The translations under genes were made by a program, and so were the position numbers. This document shows positions 1 through 5,314 of a stretch of DNA of 5,314 bases, piece by piece. The DNA is from an uncultured Bacteroidota bacterium (GTDB taxonomy: Bacteria > Bacteroidota > Bacteroidia > Bacteroidales > SZUA-534), in the NCBI GenBank assembly GCA_937899145.1, contig CALBPW010000430.1:1-5314 (forward strand), in the 5' to 3' direction. Positions within the stretch are counted from its first letter, which is position 1, and each line of letters begins with the position of its first letter. The notes below the pieces were generated by a model. It saw only the letters and a list, made by a program, of their open reading frames with translations, did not search any database and was not told where the DNA came from.

Positions 1-797
1 ACATAAGTGTTTTCAACAGCATTTGTCGGACAAGATGTGCTTTTTGTATCAACATCAATATCATAAGCAAATTTTGCAGCCGATTTTGTACGTACTATAT
101 TATAATGTTGTCCTTTAGCTATCAGATAATCAGTAAATATACTTCCATTTAAAACTATCTCTGACCCATCAGCCTTTACGGTCAAGTTTTCAGCTGAATT
201 AGTAAGGAATCTATCGCATACAATAGTCGAATTTGCAATGTTGAGTGCATTGGCATTTTCAGTAGCACTGAATACTGCACATGTTACGTTGTGTCCATTG
301 GTATTGAGCGAACCTGATTTTAGGGTGATATTACCCTCGGTTTCAAAATCAGATGTTAACGTCCAATTTCCACCATCAATAACAACATCACCCACAACTG
401 CTGATTGCAGATTGATTGTGTTGCTACCCGACGCCGAAAATACGAGCGCTCCGCGCAACTTGCCAAAGTCGGCATTACCATCAACATTTACTGAGCCACC
501 AACATTTAAATTGCCATTACCCGAAAAGGCAAAATTGGCATTTGTGGCAGTTAAATTGCCAACAGATACAGCCTCGTCAACCAAGACAACACTGCGTACA
601 CTGCTAAACGAATTTTCGTCAAACACTACGTTTGTACCCGATTCTGGCACTGTCGCTCCCGGCTCTCCGCCCGATACGGTTGCCCAGTGGCTCTCGTCGG
701 TAAAACTGCCGTCGCCTCCTACCCAGAATCTCGACTCTTGACCGAATAGTTGCGCTGCAACTAATAAAATCGATACGGTAAAAATGTGTCTCTTCAT
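1..797 (-). CDS. N-terminus of a large exported surface protein (partial, runs off left edge)
   Basis: Read on the minus strand from the ATG at 797-795, the frame stays open for 265 codons to the window edge. Residues 1-20 look like a Sec signal peptide: a basic start (MKRH), a hydrophobic core (IFTVSILLVAAQLF) and a likely cut near GQ|ES. There is no lipobox Cys. Residues 24-64 carry the pattern FWVGG-G-(S/N)(F/W)-hW-SGG-P-vvFDxNSF, which I recognise from the N-termini of very large Bacteroidetes surface or gliding-associated proteins. After this come Gly/Asn/Ser/Thr-rich, beta-strand-like stretches (FSGNGNLNVGGSVNVDGN at 91-108; ITLKSGSLNTNGHNVT at 157-172), which suggest a beta-helix or beta-sandwich stalk. 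Family members often contain PKD-type repeats and a C-terminal type IX secretion signal, but that part lies outside the window, so adhesin function and secretion route are inference. Three Cys (173, 194, 256) fall in the last third. It is transcribed away from tex. I see no convincing promoter; a near-match TACTTTTA sits at 871-864. Confidence 0.82.
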   Translation of the reverse strand, partial: MKRHIFTVSILLVAAQLFGQESRFWVGGDGSFTDESHWATVSGGEPGATVPESGTNVVFDENSFSSVRSVVLVDEAVSVGNLTATNANFAFSGNGNLNVGGSVNVDGNADFGKLRGALVFSASGSNTINLQSAVVGDVVIDGGNWTLTSDFETEGNITLKSGSLNTNGHNVTCAVFSATENANALNIANSTIVCDRFLTNSAENLTVKADGSEIVLNGSIFTDYLIAKGQHYNIVRTKSAAKFAYDIDVDTKSTSCPTNAVENTY

Positions 798-1094
798 AAC
801 TTTATATTATTAAAGTTGCTATTCATTTTCTCTTGACGCTCCCATTTGGGTATATCAAGCGCATAAAAGTAAATTTTATTTAAATCAACGTTTTTTTGCT
901 TTGATATTCTAACAATAAAAAGTGATTAAACGGAGTTATGTAAGGTTAAAGCGGAAAAATGAACGATAAAAAATGCCACTGCCATAATCTCCAATACACC
1001 AATACTAATTGCTTAACTCTTTTACTATATTTGCGTCTGCCGATAAATTCTAATAAAATTGTTTATCGCTTATAACAGATTAAAAATCAACATT
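798..1094. other. divergent intergenic region between the surface-protein gene and tex
   Basis: This AT-rich spacer separates two start codons facing away from each other, so it should hold promoters for both genes. The plus-strand element at 1026-1033 is the only strong one. The rest shows a short inverted repeat (CCCA-TT-TGGG, 841-850), a run of seven T at 891-897, and a 38-codon open frame at 959-1075 that I do not consider a gene. I see no tRNA, riboswitch or repeat array here. Confidence 0.6.
1026..1033 (+). promoter_or_regulatory. Bacteroidetes-type -7 element upstream of tex
   Basis: TATATTTG, followed by C, is a perfect match to the Bacteroidetes -7 consensus TAnnTTTG. It would place the transcription start near 1037-1040 and leave a leader of about 55-58 bases before the tex ATG at 1095. 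A TTG at 1009-1011 is a possible -33 element but sits about 6 bases closer than usual, so only the -7 part is convincing. Confidence 0.5.
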
Positions 1095-3230
1095 ATGCTA
1101 AAATACCTGCAAGCTATTGCCAATGCGTTGGGCATTAAACTAAACCAAGTTGAAGCTGTTGCCGAACTGCTTGATGGTGGCGCAACTGTGCCATTCATAA
1201 GTCGCTATCGTAAAGAGGCAACTGGAGGACTCGATGAGGTTGCCATCTTCGACATTGAAAATAGATACAAGAAATTTCAAGAACTCGACCATCGGAAACA
1301 AACAATCATAGAAACCATCAGCGCTCAGAACAAACTAACCGACGAACTTAAAAATCAGATAGATAACACTCTTGACAGCACTGAGCTTGAAGACATCTAT
1401 CTACCATATAAACCCAAAAAGCGCACCCGTGCGACTATTGCAAAAGAGCAAGGCTTAGAGCCGTTGGCAAGTTGGCTGATGAAACAGCACCAAGGCGATG
1501 CCGAAGCTGAGGCCGCCAAATTTATAAAAGGCGACATTGATAGTACTGATGCGGCTTTGGCTGGCGCACGCGATATTGTTGCCGAATGGGTTAGCGAAAA
1601 TGCCATTGCACGCCAACGCGTACGTAACTGTTACAATCATAGCGCAATAATAGTTTCACACGTTATAAAAGGAAAAGAATCTGACGCCATAAAATACGAG
1701 GACTACTACGATTTTTCAGAGCCACTACGCAAATGCCCATCACACCGTATGTTAGCCATGCGCCGTGGCGAGGCCGAAGGGTATTTGCGCATCAACATCG
1801 AACCAAAAAACGATGATGTAACCGATATGCTGCACCGCCATTTTCTAAAAGCCGACAACTCAGCCGCCAAGCAAGTTGGCTTGGCCATCGACGATAGTTA
1901 CAAACGATTGATACAACCATCTATCGAAAACGAATTTAAGAAGTTGGCAAAAGAGAAAGCCGATAAAGAAGCTATTGACGTATTCTCAGTCAATCTGCGC
2001 CAATTGCTGCTTGCAGCGCCGCTCGGACAAAAACGCATTTTGGCTCTCGACCCGGGCTTCCGCACTGGCTGCAAAGTTGTTTGTCTCGACGAAACTGGCA
2101 ATCTGCTTCATAATCAAGCCATTTACCCTCACCCGCCCCAAAACGAATGGCACGAGTCGCAAGAAACCATTTTGAAACTTGCAAATAAATATAGGTGCGA
2201 GGCGATAGCTATCGGCAACGGCACGGCAAGCCGCGAGACTGAGGCTTTTGTCCGCTCAATAAAATTTGAAAAGCCTATTCAGATTTTCGTAGTTAGCGAA
2301 AATGGAGCATCGGTTTATAGCGCATCAGCAGCCGCCCGCGAGGAATTTCCCAATTACGATGTAACCGTGCGCGGCGCAATATCTATTGGCAGGCGACTGA
2401 TGGACCCGCTTGCCGAACTTGTGAAAATCGACCCGAAATCGATTGGTGTCGGCCAGTATCAACACGATGTTGACCAATCGGCACTTAAAGAGAGCCTCGA
2501 TTTTGTTGTTGAAAGCTGTGTGAATCAGGTTGGTGTAAATCTGAACACAGCCAGCAAACATCTGCTCGCTTACGTTAGCGGACTTGGCGAAAAATTGGCT
2601 CAAAACATTGTTGATTATCGTACTGAAAATGGAGCATTCGCATCGCGGCAGCAACTGAAAAAAGTTCCCCGCCTTGGCGATAAAGCCTTTGAGCAATGTG
2701 CGGCTTTTTTACGCATACCCGATGCCAAAAATCCGCTCGACAATAGTGCCGTTCACCCCGAAAGTTACGCCATTGTCGATAAAATGGCTGCCGACCTGAA
2801 TTGCAAAGTTTCCGACTTAATCACTAATGCCGATTTGCGAAACAAAATCGACCTAAAACATTATGCCACAGCCACAGTTGGCATGCCAACACTGCTTGAT
2901 ATTAAAGCCGAACTTGAGAAACCAGGCCGCGACCCGCGCTCTACTATTAAGGAATTTTCGTTTGCTGAGAACGTTCACACCATCGACGATTTGGAAGAAG
3001 ATATGCTGCTACCCGGCATCATAACTAACATCACCAATTTTGGCGCATTTGTCGATATTGGCGTACACCAAGATGGTCTTGTACACATATCGCAACTTAC
3101 GGACAAGCGCGTAAGCAACCCAAACAGCGTGGTATCACTGCATCAACACGTAATGGTAAAAGTTACCGGTGTTGATTATCTGCGCGGACGCATCAACCTG
3201 ACGATGAAAAATGTTGAACAAAACGTTTAA
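1095..3230 (+). CDS. tex: Tex, S1 RNA-binding transcription accessory protein
   Basis: This is a complete 711-residue Tex protein, within the usual family length of about 700-780. In order, it shows the N-terminal Tex helical region (TVPFISRYRKE at 31-41, then TGGLDE; DIYLPYKPKKR at 100-110), a YqgF/RNase H-like domain (ALDPGFRTGCK at 317-327; AIGNGTASRETE at 372-383; SENGASVYSAS at 401-411), the conserved segment with IGRRLMDPLAELVKIDP (431-447) and VGQYQHDV (452-459), helix-hairpin-helix repeats (about 483-540, including GLGEKLAQNIVDYR), and a C-terminal S1 domain from about 638 to 706 (GIITNITNFGAFVDIG). Tex is a cytoplasmic nucleic-acid-binding protein implicated in transcription and RNA metabolism; its precise biochemical role is not settled in most species. 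I chose the ATG at 1095 because family alignments begin close to MLKYLQAIA. The in-frame TTG at 1059 would add 12 residues that resemble no Tex N-terminus. The C-terminal tail after S1 is short, with no sign of frameshift. The gene appears monocistronic and faces the pit operon tail to tail. Confidence 0.96.
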   Translation: MLKYLQAIANALGIKLNQVEAVAELLDGGATVPFISRYRKEATGGLDEVAIFDIENRYKKFQELDHRKQTIIETISAQNKLTDELKNQIDNTLDSTELEDIYLPYKPKKRTRATIAKEQGLEPLASWLMKQHQGDAEAEAAKFIKGDIDSTDAALAGARDIVAEWVSENAIARQRVRNCYNHSAIIVSHVIKGKESDAIKYEDYYDFSEPLRKCPSHRMLAMRRGEAEGYLRINIEPKNDDVTDMLHRHFLKADNSAAKQVGLAIDDSYKRLIQPSIENEFKKLAKEKADKEAIDVFSVNLRQLLLAAPLGQKRILALDPGFRTGCKVVCLDETGNLLHNQAIYPHPPQNEWHESQETILKLANKYRCEAIAIGNGTASRETEAFVRSIKFEKPIQIFVVSENGASVYSASAAAREEFPNYDVTVRGAISIGRRLMDPLAELVKIDPKSIGVGQYQHDVDQSALKESLDFVVESCVNQVGVNLNTASKHLLAYVSGLGEKLAQNIVDYRTENGAFASRQQLKKVPRLGDKAFEQCAAFLRIPDAKNPLDNSAVHPESYAIVDKMAADLNCKVSDLITNADLRNKIDLKHYATATVGMPTLLDIKAELEKPGRDPRSTIKEFSFAENVHTIDDLEEDMLLPGIITNITNFGAFVDIGVHQDGLVHISQLTDKRVSNPNSVVSLHQHVMVKVTGVDYLRGRINLTMKNVEQNV

Positions 3231-3274
3231 TATTTAGAAATTAGTCACGAAGGTTATCGGAATTAGGATTTCCA

Positions 3275-3288
3275 ACAACACCTGTTGT
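3275..3288. terminator. weak hairpin between convergent tex and pit genes (possible bidirectional terminator)
   Basis: ACAACA-CC-TGTTGT is a perfect 6-base inverted repeat, or a 5-bp stem with a 4-base loop. It starts 44 bases after the tex stop and ends one base before the pit stop codon. A smaller GGAA/TTCC pairing lies just to its left (3259-3273). The stem is AT-rich and has no U-tract on either side, so it does not look like a strong intrinsic terminator. No better candidate exists in the 58-base gap. Confidence 0.25.
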
Positions 3289-4329
3289 CTATTGACAAAC
3301 TGGCAATTGAAATGTATTGCTGACAATAAACAGTAACATATAAGCAATTACGCCAGCCATTATGGGTGTTGCAATCCAGCCCAACATTATATTTATAAGT
3401 ACTTTATACTTGATATTTCGTCCGCCTTTTAGCAACCCGATACCCACAATTGCGCCAATAACCACTTGTGTGCTCGATATTGGCACTTGCGGAATATGCC
3501 CCAAACCAAGCAATGCGATAGCGTCAGAAATAAACCTCGATGAAAAGATGAAAAGCACCAAACTATGCGCCAAAACAACCACCATAGCCGTCTCGGCCGA
3601 TAGCGGCATAAGGTCGCTGCCTACTGTTCTCATAGTGTTTTTTGAATAAGTGAAGATGCCTGCCGATATTGCAACTGCACCAATAAAAAACAGTTGTTGC
3701 GTACCATTAAGAGTGCATATACCTATATTTATAGGTTTAATATCGACAGAATTGACAAAAACCCCCATCACATTAACAATATTGTTAGCGCCCAAACTGT
3801 ATGCGCCAAACGCTCCGATGGCTATCAGCAATATTTTAAGAACAGCATGTCTCCAAATAAGATGAAGTTTCAATTTATCAAAAAACCATCGCACCAAATA
3901 ATAAAGCAAAATGGCAAACACAGCACCAAGCACCATTCCTACACCCCACGATGCTGCAATGCGCCCAAGTTGCCCCATGTCGGTAGCCCGCCCCGCATAC
4001 AAGTTCCAGCCTATAATTGCGCCTACAATGGCTTGCGATGTTGATACAATTAGGTGCATACGTATCATCGAAAAAACCGCCAAGGCCGATGCCAAAGCAA
4101 CAGTAAAAGCTCCTGCAAGTTCATCAACAGCCCCCAACCGACTTAACGTGTCGGCACCGCCCTCGCCCTGAAAAGTAGCACCCAAAATAACAAAGACGCT
4201 TGCTACAATAGCGGCAGTGCGAAATTTAACCATACGCGAGCCAACTGCCGAGCCAAAAATATTAGCAGCGTCATTGGCTCCAAGGCTCCAACCCAAAAAC
4301 AGCCCGCTCGATAAGAAAAATAATAGCAT
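3289..4329 (-). CDS. pit: PiT-family inorganic phosphate transporter
   Basis: This 346-residue, strongly hydrophobic protein has roughly ten predicted membrane segments and belongs to the PiT (PHO4) family of low-affinity cation-coupled phosphate symporters of the inner membrane. It shows the family's internal duplication. The first signature, GANDAANIFGSAVGS (17-31), is followed by VSTSQAIVGAIIG (95-107). The second signature, GANNIVNVMG (180-189), is followed by PISSTQVVIGAIVGIG (283-298). A short basic cytoplasmic-type linker (about 147-162) joins the halves. The usual Asp of the second signature is Asn183 here, while Asp20 of the first is kept. The length fits the short prokaryotic form without the fused PhoU-like tail; that domain is encoded separately by the gene just upstream. 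The ATG (4329-4327) shares its A with the upstream TGA stop (TGATG), so translation is probably coupled. Cation use (Na+ or H+) cannot be read from the sequence. Confidence 0.94.
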   Translation of the reverse strand: MLLFFLSSGLFLGWSLGANDAANIFGSAVGSRMVKFRTAAIVASVFVILGATFQGEGGADTLSRLGAVDELAGAFTVALASALAVFSMIRMHLIVSTSQAIVGAIIGWNLYAGRATDMGQLGRIAASWGVGMVLGAVFAILLYYLVRWFFDKLKLHLIWRHAVLKILLIAIGAFGAYSLGANNIVNVMGVFVNSVDIKPINIGICTLNGTQQLFFIGAVAISAGIFTYSKNTMRTVGSDLMPLSAETAMVVVLAHSLVLFIFSSRFISDAIALLGLGHIPQVPISSTQVVIGAIVGIGLLKGGRNIKYKVLINIMLGWIATPIMAGVIAYMLLFIVSNTFQLPVCQ

Positions 4330-4979
4330 CAGAGCATAACTTTAATTGACAAAAGCGACAGAATGTCAGCCACATCTTCAGCAGCGTCACTCATCTGCTC
4401 AATGTGGCGCGTAAAATAGCGCAACTGCTCCTTTCGCGCCAAATCAATGCCAGCAAGCTGCTGAAAAATTACGCGTCGCAAGGCATTTGCCGCACTATCC
4501 GACTCACGCTCGTAAAAATATATCTTGTTGATATGGTCTTTGGCATCGGCCGGCGAACGGAAAAACACTCGCACAGCCGCAATAGCCTCCATCGAAGCTG
4601 AATTTGAAACATCATTCAGCCGTTTAAGGTCGGTTTTTATTGCCGATGGAATTTGCGGTTGCTCAACGTCAAACTGTTGCAATACGTATTTCGACTGGTC
4701 AATCAAATCATCGGTTTTGTCGAGCAGATGCAGCACATCGCTTGCCACTTGTGGAAGCATTGAGTGCACCAAAAAATCATTTTCGATACCGCGTTGCAAA
4801 TGGTCAGCCTCCGACTCCTTCGCCTCAATCATTTTTAGCCGATGCTCAAACTCACCAAACCTGCCGTCGGTATAGTCGCTAACAGCCTCGCGAAAAAGCA
4901 TCAGCCCATTCTCCACCACATCAACAAAACCGTCCATTTGATGAATTAAACTGCGTGCCGTCTTCAAAATATTTTCCAT
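4329..4979 (-). CDS. DUF47 / PhoU-like accessory protein for the PiT transporter
   Basis: This 216-residue, almost wholly alpha-helical, acidic, soluble protein matches the DUF47 (PhoU_div) family, which is typically encoded next to pit genes, as in the Sinorhizobium orfA-pit operon. Four (E/D)xxxD motifs are visible: E55-D59 (ESEAD), D87-D91 (DKTDD), E157-D161 (ERESD) and D198-D202 (DAAED). They are arranged as two pairs, as expected for two PhoU-like three-helix bundles that bind metal clusters. The likely role is cytoplasmic control of the partner transporter, inferred from family and context. I chose the ATG at 4979 (MENILK), a natural start for the family. An in-frame TTG at 5033 would add 18 residues that include FFYNLRRLNCFK and do not look like DUF47. 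It is the first gene of a two-gene operon, and its TGA overlaps the pit ATG by one base. No Shine-Dalgarno is seen; the bases before the ATG are AAACCTTTTTT. I found no convincing -7/-33 promoter. Confidence 0.92.
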   Translation of the reverse strand: MENILKTARSLIHQMDGFVDVVENGLMLFREAVSDYTDGRFGEFEHRLKMIEAKESEADHLQRGIENDFLVHSMLPQVASDVLHLLDKTDDLIDQSKYVLQQFDVEQPQIPSAIKTDLKRLNDVSNSASMEAIAAVRVFFRSPADAKDHINKIYFYERESDSAANALRRVIFQQLAGIDLARKEQLRYFTRHIEQMSDAAEDVADILSLLSIKVML

Positions 4980-5039
4980 AAAAAAGGTTTTAAAACAATT
5001 CAACCTTCGCAAGTTATAAAAAAAGCTCTGCAACCCGGG

Positions 5040-5086
5040 AAAATGAACATTTTAAAATAATCAACAGTTTGTTTAAAATGAATTTT
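5040..5086. repeat. two short AT-rich palindromes sharing AAAATGAA
   Basis: AAAATG-AA-CATTTT (5040-5053) and AAAAT-GA-ATTTT (5075-5086) are perfect inverted repeats. Both begin with AAAATGAA, and those octamers start 35 bases apart. They lie in the divergent spacer between the DUF47 gene and thiS. They could be operator half-sites or simply low-complexity AT-rich DNA. I have no regulator to assign. Confidence 0.35.
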
Positions 5087-5101
5087 CGGAAGTTGAATAA
5101 A

Positions 5102-5119
5102 ATACCAAATGTTAGGTAT
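5102..5119. repeat. 18-bp imperfect palindrome in the thiS upstream region
   Basis: ATACCAAA-TG-TTAGGTAT pairs at seven of eight positions around a two-base centre, with a single A/A mismatch. It lies about 70 bases before the predicted thiS transcription start and 123 bases before the DUF47 start. The symmetry and position are what a dimeric regulator's operator would look like, but no known motif is recognised. Confidence 0.4.
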
Positions 5120-5132
5120 GCCGTTTACCATT

Positions 5133-5164
5133 GTGCGGTTATTGCCTGCGGTTTGTTTCCGCAC
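5133..5164. repeat. GTGCGG/CCGCAC inverted repeat overlapping the thiS promoter
   Basis: GTGCGG (5133-5138) and CCGCAC (5159-5164) are perfect six-base inverted arms, GC-rich in an otherwise AT-rich spacer and separated by 20 bases. The proposed -33 TTG lies between the arms, and the right arm ends directly before the proposed -7 element. If the promoter call is right, the repeat is mostly untranscribed and would act as DNA. If transcription starts farther upstream, it would be a leader hairpin. Confidence 0.4.
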
Positions 5165-5172
5165 TAAAATTG
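5142..5172 (+). promoter_or_regulatory. candidate Bacteroidetes -33/-7 promoter for thiS
   Basis: A TTG at 5142-5144 and TAAAATTG at 5165-5172 are separated by 20 bases, the usual Bacteroidetes -33/-7 spacing. The -7 element differs from TAnnTTTG at one position (A for the first T) and is followed by the favoured C. The predicted start near 5176 gives a short leader of about 21 bases, too short to hold a riboswitch. Confidence 0.4.
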
Positions 5173-5196
5173 CACAGAAATTTAAATGAATTAGTT

Positions 5197-5314
5197 ATGG
5201 CAAAAATTTATGTGAATGGCGAGGCACAAGAAGTTGCGCTTCCGCTTAATGTTGAACAACTTATAGCACAAAATGGTGTGCAACAGCCTGAAATGGTGTC
5301 GGTGCAAGTGAACG
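5197..5314 (+). CDS. thiS: ThiS sulfur-carrier protein, N-terminal part (runs off right edge)
   Basis: Thirty-nine codons are present before the window ends. They begin MAKIYVNGEAQEV, followed by a helix-like stretch with the pattern LxxLIAQNG, and then MVSVQVN. This matches the start of ThiS, a small ubiquitin-fold (beta-grasp) protein of about 65-70 residues: the first strand with an NG turn, the LxxLL-like helix, and the V-V-(A/Q)-(V/I)-N strand. ThiS carries sulfur as a C-terminal Gly-Gly thiocarboxylate for synthesis of the thiazole half of thiamin in the cytoplasm. The Gly-Gly end lies outside the window, so another beta-grasp carrier such as a MoaD relative is not fully excluded. The ATG at 5197 is the first usable start; an ATG at 5186 meets a stop after one codon. 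In Bacteroidetes thiS commonly heads a thiamin operon. No Shine-Dalgarno is seen. Confidence 0.82.
   Translation, partial: MAKIYVNGEAQEVALPLNVEQLIAQNGVQQPEMVSVQVN

Noticed and set aside
238..741. A 167-codon open frame on the plus strand
   Set aside because: It lies wholly opposite the surface-protein gene. Its predicted protein is a Pro/Thr/Ser-rich antisense translation with no recognisable domain, while the minus strand has a signal peptide and a known N-terminal module.
841..850. CCCA-TT-TGGG inverted repeat near the surface-protein start
   Set aside because: A four-base stem with a two-base loop is too short to distinguish from chance or to call an operator or terminator.
864..871. TACTTTTA as a minus-strand -7 element for the surface-protein gene
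   Set aside because: It lacks the final G of TAnnTTTG, and the nearest TTG is not at the usual -33 spacing, so the call is too weak to list as a feature.
959..1075. A 38-codon plus-strand open frame in the surface-protein/tex spacer
   Set aside because: It spans the tex -7 element, has no recognisable start signal or domain, and its Cys/Asn-rich product looks like random translation.
1059..1094. Upstream in-frame TTG start for Tex
   Set aside because: The 12 extra residues do not resemble Tex N-termini, and the ATG at 1095 gives the standard family start.
2325..2696. A 123-codon minus-strand open frame inside tex
   Set aside because: It is an antisense shadow of a fully conserved stretch of the Tex protein, with no independent support.
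4525..4875. A 116-codon plus-strand open frame opposite the DUF47 gene
   Set aside because: It gives a Ser/Cys-rich antisense product without a domain, while the minus strand encodes a clear PhoU-like protein.
4980..5033. Upstream in-frame TTG start for the DUF47 protein
   Set aside because: The 18 extra residues do not look like DUF47 N-termini, and the ATG at 4979 gives a typical MENILK-like start.

Overview
The window reads as chromosomal DNA from a member of the Bacteroidetes, possibly of the order Bacteroidales. The evidence is the N-terminus of a large exported surface protein of a type common in that phylum, a perfect TAnnTTTG-type -7 promoter element ahead of tex, the lack of clear Shine-Dalgarno sequences before the chosen starts, and AT-rich spacers between moderately AT-rich genes. 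No RNA gene, mobile element, CRISPR array or obvious foreign island is visible.

Layout from left to right. (1) Bases 1-797, minus strand: the first 265 codons of an exported surface protein that runs off the left edge. (2) Bases 798-1094: a divergent spacer carrying the tex promoter. (3) Bases 1095-3230, plus strand: a complete Tex (S1-domain RNA-binding, transcription accessory) protein. (4) Bases 3231-3288: a short convergent gap with only a weak hairpin. (5) Bases 3289-4979, minus strand: a two-gene operon, transcribed right to left. It encodes a PhoU-like DUF47 accessory protein followed by a PiT-family inorganic phosphate transporter, joined by a one-base TGATG stop/start overlap. (6) Bases 4980-5196: a second divergent spacer with several inverted repeats and a plausible thiS promoter. 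(7) Bases 5197-5314, plus strand: the first 39 codons of a ThiS sulfur-carrier protein, probably the start of a thiamin-biosynthesis operon that continues to the right.

The clear functional partnership is the DUF47/PiT pair (low-affinity phosphate uptake and its regulator). Tex, ThiS and the surface protein are independent units. Most of the window is ordinary housekeeping DNA and I see no convincing new system. The points most worth a second look are the surface protein with its missing C-terminus, the Asp-to-Asn change in the second PiT signature, and a thiS leader that lacks a recognisable TPP riboswitch but contains dyad symmetries.
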